Below are positions 10,584 through 20,519 of a stretch of DNA of 64,000 bases, piece after piece. The DNA is from Aquarana catesbeiana. Lineage: Eukaryota; Chordata; Amphibia; Anura; Ranidae. Numbering within the stretch: position 1 is the first letter of the stretch; each line of letters opens with the position of its first letter. A model generated the notes under the pieces. It was not told the origin of the DNA. It searched no databases and saw only the letters and a program-made list of their open reading frames with translations. The position numbers were made by a program, and so were the translations under genes. The stretch is from NCBI RefSeq assembly GCF_042186555.1, contig NC_133334.1, positions 209,007,942-209,071,941 on the forward strand. The letters are read 5' to 3'.

Positions 10584-11444
10584 AAAAAAAAAAGAAATTC
10601 TTTGTGGACATTTACTGCTTGTGTTTGTTTTAGCTGACCCTGACATAAATGTTTTGAGTGCAGAAAATGGCGTGATTGTGTAACCTTATACAAAGCACTG
10701 TTGGCTGTTATTTTCTAAATGCAAAAACACATTTCACTACAAGTGCACTTGCAACTGCACTGAAACTGCACTTGTAGTGCAAAGAGGATTTGCCCTTAGG
10801 AAATAACCCCCATTTGTGCATAAAACAGCAATTACATCACCCCAAAAGTGTTGTAGTGTTGAGACAATAATCCACACATTCTTGAGTAAGCCACTTTTTT
10901 ATACCTGCACAATCACATGTGCATTTATCAAAGGTTTTTAAAACAAACCAACATGTTTGTTGTATAACAATTTTTGCAGTAGCATTATCAAAAATCGAAA
11001 TGTCCATTTAAGATAAAACAGGCCTGTGTAAAACCAACAAGAAAGACAAAAAACTTGAACTTACAAAGTTCACATTAGGTAAAACCTGAAGGCTATATCA
11101 GACATCAGTATTTAGGAACTGGGTTTGATATAGCGTTCAGATGGGGGGAAATCACCCCTGGAAAAGCCAAATTTGGAAGATGCACACAAATTTACGAATG
11201 TCAACATGTGCTATCTGCCATCAGGGGGGATCAAGGGACGTGTTTTGGGGGAGCAAGCCCTTCCTCAACGCTACTTTATAATTGAGGAAGGGGTTGCACC
11301 CCCAAAACGCGTCCATTGATCTCCCGTGATGGCAGATAGCACATGTTGGCACACTGTGTGCATCCTCCAAATTTGGCATTTCAAAACATTGAAAAAAGAT
11401 TTAAAAGATTGGACCACAATCCCAAAAATATATTTTGTGGGGTT
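10584..11444. other. Intergenic space between convergent Harbinger genes
   Basis: No gene. A small inverted repeat around 10737-10782 (CACTACAAGTGCAC ... GTGCACTTGTAGTG-like) and the larger hairpin at 11203-11349 are the only structures seen. Confidence 0.6.
11203..11349. repeat. Long inverted repeat (hairpin) between convergent genes
   Basis: CAACATGTGCTATCTGCCAT near 11204 is mirrored by ATGGCAGATAGCACATGTTG ending near 11347. The stem continues imperfectly inward through GACGTGTTTTGGGGG / CCCCCAAAACGCGTC and CCTTCCTCAA / TTGAGGAAGG. It lies between the 3' ends of the transposase and SANT genes, where it could fold in either transcript. A nested foldback MITE is the alternative; no target duplication is evident. 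Confidence 0.75.
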
Positions 11445-13534
11445 TTAAATTCGCCCCAAAACATCAATGATGTTATTATTTTTTTTAATAACATCATTGA
11501 TTTTTTGCTGTATGTTGTGCAATTCGAGATTACACCCCATGATCTCCCCGATCAGGATCTGGGCACTTTCTGATGTAAAACGTTCTGGATCCCTCACATC
11601 ACGATCACCTAAAAAGAGATAAAGAAAACAAAAACAGGTATCAAAAATCTGCCACCATCCATCTCTTACCTGAGTCTGTGGTCGCAGACACTCACCTGTT
11701 GTGGTGCCAATTTCCACCACATCTTCTTCTTCCTCCTGCTCTTCTTCGTTTGGGGGTATTTCACCTTCTTCCATAGGTGGGGGGTCTGTGGTCTCCTCGG
11801 ATGAGGGGTGTCCTCCGAGTCTTTTCTCCCCTATGTAAAACAAAAATGGTATAATTAGCACACAGATATTTGATGGCAGATCTAGAAATAGGAAACATTG
11901 CTTGGAAGTGTGGTACAATTGTCTATTTTAGCCGAGTTCCAAGATGTATTTTTTTTATTGTCCTTTGTCAAGCTGCAATACTTTACCTGTTTTGTAGAAA
12001 CTTCACAGATGGAGACCCCCCCCTATAGTATACACTGGAGCACCTGTGTGGCCCCCCTAATAAAAATGGTGTTCTGGGGTCCCACACTAGTGCTCCAGTG
12101 TCCAGATGTGAAAACAGCTGCTCAGTGTCCTCTCCTTATACACAATCTAGTTAGCATTTCATTCTAGTAACAAACCCATCTACACAAACAAATATTTGGC
12201 ATCCAAGTAGGCCCCAAAAAAATGTGGGAAAATGCATATGGCCTAAACAATGGTGTTTTAGAGGCCGAAAGAAAAATGTTTGATACGAACGAATAATGGG
12301 CCCATGAACATTAAAGTTGCCCTTTTAAACGTTACAATTAATAAAAGCATATGGAGCAGAACGAACGGAATAAAGACAGAAAGAATAGGAACACAGCACA
12401 ACTACCGTATTTATCGGCGTATAACACGCACCGGCGTATAACATGCACCCCAATTTAGGAGGGAATTTTAAGGAAAAAAAACTTTTAGGAGGGAAGTTGA
12501 AGGGAAAAAAACTTACATTTAAATGCCCATCATTGCAGCCTTCTCAGTGCAGCCTTGCCCCAGTCCAGCCTTGCCCAGTGCAGCCTTGTCAGTGCAGCCT
12601 TGTCAGTGCAGCCTTGTCAGTGCAGCCTTGCCAGTGCAGCCATGTCAGTGCAGCCTTGCTAGTGCAGCCATGTCAGTGCAGCCATGTCAGTGCAGCCTTG
12701 CTAGTGCAGCCATGTCAGTGCAGCCATGTCAGTGCAGCCTTCCCCAGTGTCCAGTCCAGCCTTGCCCCAGTCCAGCCTTGCCCCAGTCCAGCCTTGCCCC
12801 AGTCCAGCCTTGCTGAAGCCTGTGAGCTTCAAAATCGCCGACCGCGATTTGAAAATGGCGCCGCCGGCGCCGAAATACACAGAGCCGGTCCTCGGCTCTT
12901 CTCGGCGGCTCTCGTTTACTTTCGGTTCCACTCGGACGGTGAGCGGAGCTATCCGAAACTAGCCGAGCATACTCGGCTAGGTTCGGGCGGCGCTCGACCG
13001 GCACTGTGTATTTCGGCGCCGGCGGCGCCATTTTCAAATAGCGGTCAGCGATTTTTTAATTCTGACAGGTCAGGATCGCAGGGGATCGGCGTATAACACG
13101 CACCCGCGATTTTCCCCTGATTTTAAGGGGAAAAAAGTGCGTGTTATACGCCGATAAATACGGTACTTACTTTTTTGCAGCACTCTCCGGATCTTTCGGT
13201 ACTGCTCTGGCTCTCTCAATTTCAGGTCCGACCACCGCTTCCAGAGCTGATCTTTCGATCTTTGGACCCCGAAATTCCTCAGAAGACTCCTGACCACTTT
13301 CGCCATGATCTTTGCCTTTCGTATATTGGGGTTGGGGTAAGGCCCATACTTCCCGTCATAGTCGGACTTCCTCATGATGTCGACTATCTCCAACGTCTCC
13401 CCAAAGGACATATTTGTGGCCTTAAAACGTCTCCTTCTGGATCGGGACGTGTCCGGATCCGGGCTTTCCTCCTCCTCCTCGTTCCTGCAATTATCACGCA
13501 CCTGCTGTGACTCCGCCATGTGCTCTTCCCCCAC
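11445..13534 (-). CDS. SANT/Myb-like DNA-binding protein of the Harbinger element
   Basis: Read on the minus strand, three exons are supported: 13534-13171 (ends before GTAAGT), 11830-11696 (acceptor ACATAG, donor GTGAGT) and 11608-11445 (acceptor TTTTTAG, stop at 11445). Exon 1 begins MGEEHMAESQQVRDN and holds an acidic segment (EEEEESPDPD), a basic run (SRSRRRRFK) and a Myb/SANT-like trihelical region ending QLWKRWSDLKLREPEQYRK. Exon 2 is acidic (EEEQEEEEDVV). Exon 3 is helical (LELHNIQQKINDVIKKNN) and could oligomerise. In zebrafish and human Harbinger systems a Myb-like partner brings the transposase to the nucleus and to DNA; I infer the same here. The exons are joined only by splice-site inspection. 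The TA-flanked element 12405-13163 lies in intron 1, a few bases after the donor. Confidence 0.75.
12405..13163. mobile_element. TA-flanked TIR element with internal 14-bp minisatellite
   Basis: Ends are CCGTATTTATCGGCGTATAA and its inverse, flanked by TA (12403-12404, 13164-13165). Inside, 12540-12820 is a tandem array of CAGCCTTGTCAGTG-type 14-bp units. The right part is GC-rich. No transposase. The TA duplication fits Tc1/mariner or another TA-targeting superfamily; I cannot assign it. A second copy interrupts the Ngaro recombinase at 51530-52290. Confidence 0.8.
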
Positions 13535-13700
13535 TGCGCCGAACGAAAAGGGGCGGGGAATAGAATAGAAAGAACGTCAGGGGCGGGCGGAGTTACACGC
13601 ATGCGCAGTGTGTATAAAGCGTAACACGCGTGCGTATTATGTACGATCTGTGAGCGGAGGAAGGAGCATTGGACACGCCGATCGTAAGAACGAAGGTAAG
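13535..13700. promoter_or_regulatory. Bidirectional promoter of the SANT and MADF genes
   Basis: The two genes start head to head. The interval contains GC boxes (GGGGCGGGG at about 13551, GGGGCGGGCGG at about 13580), an NRF1-like palindrome CGCATGCGCAGTG (about 13598) and TATAAAG (about 13612). A splice donor (GAAG|GTAAGAG, 13696) would end a non-coding first exon of the MADF gene. Motif matches were made by eye. Confidence 0.55.
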
Positions 13701-13809
13701 AGACAAACTTGTGCCTATACTGCTTCTAGATTGAGGCCTATATTGTAACAAGATAAGGAGAGTTTTGTCTGACATTAGACTTTGTCTTGTGTTGTGTCTT
13801 GCAGTGAAC

Positions 13810-14841
13810 ATGGATATGCTACTCAAAGATAATGACTTCATGTCAGTATTCGTAGAGATGCTAAGGGAGCTGCCCTGTCTGTGGGAGATTAAACACCCCC
13901 ATTACAAGAACCAAGCAAAGAGGAAGGCAGCACTGGTGCAATTGTGTGAAATTGTGAAGCAGGTGATCCCCATGGCAGACATCACCTATTTAAAGATATT
14001 AATTGGTTGCCTGAAGAGCACATATCTAAGGGAGCGCAAGAAAGTCCTGGATTCACAGAGATCCGGAGCAGCAGATGACATCTATCTCCCCAGGATGTTG
14101 TACTACGACAGGCTACATTTTCTGGCAGGCCAGATTGAATCCAGGCCATCCCTCTCCAGTCTTCCTTCCATGCTTCCTTCCCCCCCGGCTGAGGCTTCTG
14201 ACGCCCAACCTGGGCCTTCCAGGCCACATGTGGAGGAGCCCAGATTGAGCCAGGTATAGCATTCCTCTAAATATTTCTGCTTGTCCAATCAATGATGTTA
14301 ACTAGATGTTAGTTGGGAGTACTAATTTATGATTGGGATTGATGATGCAACAACTAAAACCATGTCCCTTTTTCATACACAGGGAAGTCTCAGCCAGGAG
14401 GTGGCCGGGCCGAGCCGGCTGGCTGATCTGCAGGTCCCTCCACCCCTCCTGAAAAGAGAAAGTGGCAGTAGGATGAGTGCCCTAGAGGAGGCTACCGGAG
14501 GACTCTTTTGGAGGGCTACAGAGGTCCTGGGAGCACGACAGACCGTGGAGGAGGACATTGCTGCCGTCATTGCATATAAAATGCAGAGGATGGAGGAAGA
14601 CCAACAAGTCATGTGTGAGGCGCTCATATTGGAGGCTCTTGAGAAAGGTATGAGGGGCCAAATGACAGCTCAGACACACCTTTGCGATGGTCCTCCTCCT
14701 CCTCCTGCAGGTCCTCCTCCTCGTCCTCCCTCTCCTCCAGGTCCTCCCAGTCCTCCTCCAGGTCCTACTCCTCCTCCTGCCACATCTCCAACTGCACAGC
14801 CACAGCTGGGAAGGAAGCGTGAAAGGAAGACCAGAAAGTGA
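13810..14841 (+). CDS. MADF-domain protein carried by the Harbinger element
   Basis: Coding exons 13810-14253 (donor GTATAG) and 14383-14841 (acceptor CATACACAG) join in phase to give 300 residues. An upstream acceptor TCTTGCAG at 13797-13804 implies a 5' non-coding exon. Residues ~8-100 are a MADF domain: FVEMLRELPCLWEIKHPHYK, then KRKAALVQLCEIV, then SGAADDIYLPRMLYYDRLHF. MADF is a Myb/SANT-related DNA-binding fold. The second exon has a helical segment (RMSALEEATGGLFWRATEVLG), then a proline tract and a basic tail RKRERKTRK that could be a nuclear signal. AATAAA is at 15094. It probably helps bind transposon DNA or recruit the transposase; the role is inferred. No in-frame lesion is visible. 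Confidence 0.82.
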
Positions 14842-14842
14842 G

Positions 14843-15027
14843 GACCCTGGATCCAGTCTGGTCGGCCAAAAAATGCAGCCTCTTGTGGTACCACAGCCTG
14901 GGGACACAGATGTCATCTGCTGCTATCCGGATCTCTGCGAATTCTGGACCAGACTGCCCTCCCTTACATATGGACTCCTCAGGCCACCAATTTTGATGTT
15001 GAAGAATTGATGTCTGCCCTGGGGGTC
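14843..15027 (-). pseudogene. Inverted, decayed copy of the MADF exon
   Basis: Read on the minus strand this matches plus-strand 13966-14151 over ~185 bp at roughly 70-75% by eye. Matched peptide pieces are IGGLRSPYVREG (versus IGCLKSTYLRER), QNSQRSG (DSQRSG) and AADDICVPRLWYHKRLHFLA (AADDIYLPRMLYYDRLHFLA). A 2-bp insertion between the last two pieces shifts the frame. It begins two bases after the MADF stop codon and precedes the AATAAA at 15094, so it should be in the MADF mRNA 3' UTR in antisense. Confidence 0.85.
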
Positions 15028-15093
15028 CCAAGCTTCGTTACTTTCTCCTGTTGATCCAGTGTTGCCTTCCTCTTTGTTTGGTTCTGAGCCCTT

Positions 15094-15099
15094 AATAAA
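15094..15099 (+). terminator. Poly(A) signal of the MADF gene
   Basis: AATAAA followed by a TTTTTGTTTTG tract, 253 bp after the MADF stop codon. Confidence 0.6.
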
Positions 15100-15869
15100 G
15101 GATTTTTGTTTTGAATTATACTCTCCTATGTGTTTTACTTCAAAAAGGACAGTTTGTTTGTGAGGATTCAGGTACATTTCAAATATACAATGTGAAATGA
15201 ACAAGGGACACCAACACCAAACAATCTCCTTGAGATTAAATAATAAAAGATATCAATGGTGTTGGGGTAACTTGACACACAAAACACACACAAAAATATT
15301 CTTGAGTAAAAATAAAAATAACATTGAACAAAGATCAGCCTTTGAAAAAATCCAAACATTAAAGAAAAAAAAAGGCTTACAATCCAAAAAAAAAAAGTTA
15401 AAACTGTCAGATGTGACAACTAATAACAATATATTCAGGGAATCCCAATAAAAAAACCAAAATAAAACTTTGTGAGAAGTGTGTGTGAATATGAGCAGCA
15501 AAACTACTTAATTCTTGTCACATTATAAAGAAGAAGAGAGTTTGCTGTATTAAACCATTTTTAACATTGCAGCGTGACGAAAGTGCTATATCCATTGCGA
15601 ACGCTAAGTTTACCAGAATGAGCTGTCCCGTCTCGGAATTTCTTCTGAGCATGCGTGGCACTTTGTGCGTCGGAACAGGCCACACACGGTCGGAATTGAC
15701 GCGATCGGATTTTGTTGTCGGAAAATTTTATCTCCTGCTGTCCAACTTTGTGTGTCGGAAAATCCGATGGAAAATGTCCGATGGAGCCCACGCACGGTCG
15801 GAATTTCCGACAACACGCTCCGATCGGACATTTTCCATCGGAAAATCCGACCGTGTGTACGGGGCATAA

Positions 15870-16137
15870 GGCTGGGTTCACACTATTGAGAATTGGATAC
15901 AGGTTTCCCCACATCCAATTTGCATAGCAGGAGATTGTGACCAGCTCTCTATGGAGCCGGTTCACACATCTCTGGGATGGCTGCGGAGCAAATTGCACAG
16001 GAGCCCTGTGCGTCTTCTGGTCCGTTTTAGGTCCAGTTCCAGCCAAAAATTCAGACTGAAATTGGACCTTAAGCGGTGATCGGGGACGTACCAGACCCCT
16101 GCTGTGAGCTGCTCCGCACGGCAGTGTGAACCCAGCC
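15870..16137. mobile_element. Harbinger-type MITE, family B (complete)
   Basis: GGCTGGGTTCACAC and its inverse bound 268 bp with no ORF. The left flank is TAA (15867-15869), also the right target duplication of the Harbinger element; the right flank is TCA, a diverged TAA. It serves as the reference for the split copy at 6902. Confidence 0.75.
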
Positions 16138-16309
16138 TCAAATTCTTCTTTCATTTCTCTAGTTCAGTTTTCAGTCCCAGTATGTTCACATGTGAATTTT
16201 GCAAAAACACTGACCGCAGATGCAGAATTTTCTACTTTACTGTTATGCAGTTGGTCGCAGTATAGGATTACTGAGCATAAGAGAGCTGTGTGCATGTACA
16301 TCGCATGGA

Positions 16310-16592
16310 TGGATCTACAGCGCTCCTTCAGTGTCACCTACAACTCTGTCTCCTCCTCTCCATTGCCCCTTTCTGTGGGGGTCCCCCAAGGCTCTGTTCT
16401 TGGACCCCTTCTTATCTCTATCTACACCTCCTCTCTTGGTCACTTGATGACCATCCACGGCTTCCAATACCACTTATACGCTGATGACACCCAAATCTAT
16501 CTGTCTACTCCTCACCTCACTCCTTCAGTCTCCTCTCACATTACTAACTTACTAACTGCCATATCAGCATGGATATCGCACCACTTCCTTAA
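16310..16592 (+). pseudogene. L2-type LINE reverse transcriptase fragment (left part)
   Basis: Plus-strand translation shows SVGVPQGSVLGPLLISIYTS, then GFQYHLYADDTQIYLS (the YADD catalytic box), then ISAWISHHFL. These are L2-clade reverse transcriptase motifs. The reading continues across the TTAA at 16589-16592 into KLNLSKT at 23898-23917, so 7.3 kb of TTAA elements split this LINE. No endonuclease is present. Confidence 0.8.
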
Positions 16593-17486
16593 CCACTTAA
16601 TGACCGCCTAACGCCGATTTACGTCGGCAAAGCGGCACGGGCAGGCAAAATCACGTACATGTACGTGATTTGCCTTCCGCGGGTGGGGGGTCCGATCGGA
16701 CCCCCCCCCCCGGTGCCCGAGGCGGTCCCGTTCTGTTCCCCGGCGATCCGAGATGAGGTGGAGGCCATCCGTTCGTGGCCCCCCCCTCGCGATCGCCGCC
16801 GGCCAATGGGAACATTCCTTTGCTGCTGTATGCTAAACAGCAGCAAAGGAAATGATGTCATCTCCCCTCGGCTCGGTATTCCGTTCCAGCGCTGAGGGGA
16901 GAAGACATCAATGTAAGTGCACAACACACTACACACACAGTAGAACATGCCAGGCACACAAAACACCCCGATCCCCCCCCCCGATCGCCCCCCAATCACC
17001 CCCCCCCCCCGTCACAAATTGACACCAGCAGGTTTTTTTTTTTTTTTTTTTCTGATTACTGCATAGTGTCAGTTTGTGACAGTTACAGTGTTGGGACAGT
17101 TAGTATTACCCCCCTTTAGGTCTAGGGTACCCCCCTAACCCCCCCTAATAAAGTTTTAACCCCTTGATCACCCCCTGTCACCAGTGTTGCTAAGCGATCA
17201 TTTTTCTGATCGCTGTATTAGTGTCACTGGTGACGCTAGTTAGTGAGGTAAATATTTAGGTTCGCCGTCAGCGTTTTATAGTGTCAGGGACCCCCATATA
17301 CTATCTAATAAATGTTTTAACCCCTTGATTGCCCCCTAGTTAACCCTTTCACCACTGATCACCGTATAAACGTTACGGTTGACGCTGGTTAGTTCGTGTA
17401 TTTTTTATAGTGTCAGGGCACCCGCCGTTTATTACCGAATAAAGGTTTAGCCCCCTGATCGCCCGGCGGTGATATGCGTCGCCCCA

Positions 17487-18545
17487 GGCAGCGTCAGATT
17501 AGCGCCAGTACCGCTAACACCCACGCACGCAGCATACGCCTCCCTTAGTGGTATAGTATCTGTACGGATCAATATCTGATCCGATCAGATCTATACTAGC
17601 GTCCCCAGCAGTTTAGGGTTCCCAAAAACGCAGTGTTAGCGGGATCAGCCCAGATACCCGCTAGCACCTGCGTTTTGCCCCTCCGCCCGGCCCACCCAAG
17701 TGCAGTATCGATCGATCGCTGTCACTTACAAAACACTAAACGCATAACTGCAGCGTTCGCAGAGTCAGGCCTGATCCCTGCGATCGCTAACAGTTTTTTT
17801 GGTAGCATTTTGGTGAACTGGCAAGCACCAGGCAGCGTCAGGTTAGCGCCAGTAGCGCTAACACCCACGCACGCACCGTACACCTCCCTTAGTGGTATAG
17901 TATCTGATCGGATCAATATCTGATCCGATCAGATCTATACTAGTGTCCCCAGCAGTTTAGGGTTCCCAAAAACGCAGTGTTAGCGGGATCAGCCCAGATA
18001 CCTGCTAGCACCTGCGTTTTGCCCCTCCGCCCGGCCCGGCCCACCCAAGTGCAGTATCGATCGATCACTGTCCCTTACAAAACACTAAACGCATAACTGC
18101 AGCGTTCGCAGAGTCAGGCCTGATCCCTGCGATCGCTAACAGTTTTTTTGGTAGCGTTTTGATGAACTGGCAAGCACCAGCCCCAGGCAGCGTCAGGTTA
18201 GCGCCAGTACCGCTAACACCCACGCATGCAGCATACACCTCCCTTAGTGGTATAGTATCTGAACGGATCAATATCTGATCCGATCAGATCTATACTAGCG
18301 TCCCCAGCAGTTTAGGGTTCCCAAAAATGCAGTGTTAGCGGGATCAGCCCAGATACCCGCTAGCACCTGCGTTTTGCCCCTCCGCCCGGCCCAGCCCAGC
18401 CCACCCAAGTGCAGTATCGATCGATCACTGACACTTACAAAACACTAAACGCATAACTGCAGCGTTTGCAGAGTCAGGCCTTGATCCCTGCGATCGCTAA
18501 CAGTTTTTTTGGTAGCGTTTTGGTGAACTGGCAAGCACCAGCGGC
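17487..18545. repeat. Tandem repeat, about 350-bp unit, three copies
   Basis: The phrase GTATAGTATCTG recurs at 17551, 17895 and about 18250, spacings of 344 and 355 bp. Units share TTAGGGTTCCCAAAAA(C/T)GCAG, TGCAGTATCGATCGATC and CTGCGATCGCTAACAG. The array leads directly into the transposase remnant. Confidence 0.85.
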
Positions 18546-18985
18546 CTAGTACACCCCGGTCGTAGTCAAACCAGCACTGCAGCAACACTTGGTGACGTGG
18601 CGAGTCCCATAAGTGCAGTTCAAGCTGGTGAGGTGGCAAGCACAAGTAGTGTCCCGCTGCCACCAAGAAGACAAACACAGGCCCGTCGTGCCCATAATGC
18701 CCTTCCTGCTGCATTCGCCAATCCTAATTGGGAACACACCGCTTCTGCAGCGCCCGTACTTCCCCCATTCACATCCCCAACCAAATGCAGTCGGCTGCAT
18801 GAGAGGCATTTTCTTTATGTCCTCCCGAGTACCCCTACCCAACGAACCCCCAAAAAAGATGTTGTGTCTGCAGGAAGCGCGGATATAGGCGTGACACCCG
18901 CTATTATTGTCCCTCCTGTCCTGACAATCCTGGTCTTTGCATTGGTGAATGTTTTGAACGCTACCATGCACTAGTTGAGTATTAG
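18546..18985 (+). pseudogene. piggyBac transposase with the catalytic core deleted
   Basis: An open frame contains SVPLPPRRQTQARRAHN and FANPNWEHTASAAPVLPPFT, the disordered N-terminal region that precedes the DDE domain. Without the DDE domain it passes to RLHERHFLYVLP. After an A6 run (18852-18857) the frame slips by one base into KRCCVCRKRGYRRDTRYYCP and NPGLCIGECFERYHALVEY, stop at 18983-18985. That is the C-terminal cysteine-rich zinc domain that binds piggyBac ends. About 400 residues normally lie between these parts, so an internal deletion has joined head to tail near 18770-18790. No activity is possible. Confidence 0.85.
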
Positions 18986-20519
18986 CGTAGGGTACAGCAT
19001 TGCACAGACTAGGCACACTTTCACAGGGTCTCCCAAGATGCCATCGCATTTTGTGAGACCCGAACCTGGAACCGGTTACAGTTACAAAAGTTAGTTACAA
19101 AAAAAGTGTCAAAAAAAAAATATATATATAAAATAAAAAAAAAATAGTTGTCGTTTTATTGTTCTCTCTCTCTCTATTCTCTCTCTATTGTTCTGCTCTT
19201 TTTTACTGTATTCTATTCTGCAATGTTTTATTGTTATTATGTTTTATCATGTTTGCTTTTTCAGGTATGCAATTTTTTATACTTTACCGTTTACTGTGCT
19301 TTATTGTTAACCATTTTTTTGTCTTCAGGTACGCCATTCACGACTTTGAGTGGTTATACCAGAATGATGCCTGCAGATTTAGGTATCATCTTGGTATCAT
19401 TCTTTTCAGCCAGCGGTCGGCTTTCATGTAAAAGCAATCCTAGCGGCTAATTAGCCTCTAGACTGCTTTTACAAGCCGTGGGAGGGAATGCCCCCCCCCC
19501 CCACCGTCTTCCGTGTTTTTCTCTGGCTCTCCTGTCTCAACAGGGAACCTGAGAATGCAGCCGGTGATTCAGCCAGCTGACCATAGAGCTGATCAGAGAC
19601 CAGTGGCTCCAAACATCTCTATGGCCTAAGAAACCGGAAGCTACGAGCATTTTATGACTTAGATTTCGCCGGATGTAAATAGCGCCATTGGGAAATTGGG
19701 GAAGCATTTTATCACACCGATCTTATTGTGGTCAGATGCTTTGAGGGCAGAGGAGAGATCTAGGGTCTAATAGACCCCAATTTTTTCAAAAAAGAGTACC
19801 TGTCACTACCTATTGCTATCATAGGGGATATTTACATTCCCCGAGATAACAATAAAAATGATTAAAAAAAAAATATGAAAGGAACAGTTTAAAAATAAGA
19901 TAAAAAAAGCAGAAAAATAATAAAGAAAAAAAAAAAAAAAAAAAAAAAAGCACCCCTGTCGCCCCCTGCTCTCGCGCTAAGGCGAACGCAATCGGCGGTC
20001 TGTCGTCAAACGTAAACAGCAATTGCACCATGCATGTGAGGTATCACCGCGAAGGTCAGATCGAGGGCAGTAATTTTTGCAGTAGACCTCCTCTGTAGAT
20101 CTAAAGTGGTAACCTGTAAAGGCTTTTAAAGGCTTTTAAAAATGTATTTATTTTGTTGCCACTGCACGTTTGTGCGCAATTTTAAAGCATGTCATGTTTG
20201 GTATCCATGTACTCGGCCTAAGATCATCTTTTTTATTTCATCAAACATTTGGGCAATATAGTGTGTTTTAGTGCATTAAAATTTAAAAAAGTGTGTTTTT
20301 TCCCCCAAAAATGCGTTTGAAAAATCGCTGCGCAAATACTGTGTGAAAAAAAAAAATGAAACACCCACCATTTTAATCTGTAGGGCATTTGCTTTAAAAA
20401 AATATATAATGTTTGGGGGTTCAAAGTAATTTTTTTGCAAAAAAAAAATAACTTTTTCATGTAAACAATAAGTGTCAGAAAGGGCTTTGTCTTCAAGTGG
20501 TTAGAAGAGTGGGTGATGT
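18986..20519. other. Non-coding 3' arm of P1
   Basis: No gene. A CT microsatellite lies at about 19163-19195 and an A-rich tract at about 19925-19950. Confidence 0.6.

Larger units (their letters stand above)
7913..15866 (+). mobile_element. Three-gene PIF/Harbinger transposon, near full length
   Basis: Termini TAGGGCGTACACACGGTCGG (left) and the inverse of TGCCCCGTACACACGGTCGG (right), flanked by TAA at 7910-7912 and 15867-15869. Length 7954 bp. Contents in order: DDE transposase (8393-10566, plus strand), an inverted-repeat hairpin (11203-11349), a SANT/Myb-like gene (13534-11445, minus strand), a shared promoter (13535-13700), a MADF gene (13810-14841, plus strand) and an inverted MADF fragment (15027-14843). 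A TA-flanked element (12405-13163) sits in an intron of the SANT gene. Both subterminal regions match the short family A MITEs, so this is their likely parent type. The transposase has a late frameshift, so this copy may need help in trans. Confidence 0.9.

Noticed and set aside
12443..13096. 217-codon ORF with QPCQCSLVSA repeats
   Set aside because: It is read from the 14-bp array inside the TA-flanked element; repeat-driven open frame.
14687..15010. Leucine-rich plus-strand ORF overlapping the MADF proline tract
   Set aside because: Out-of-phase reading of CCT/CTC repeats; the MADF frame explains the region.
17487..18545. Centromeric or pericentromeric satellite
   Set aside because: Only three copies and confined between piggyBac ends; it is an internal tandem repeat.
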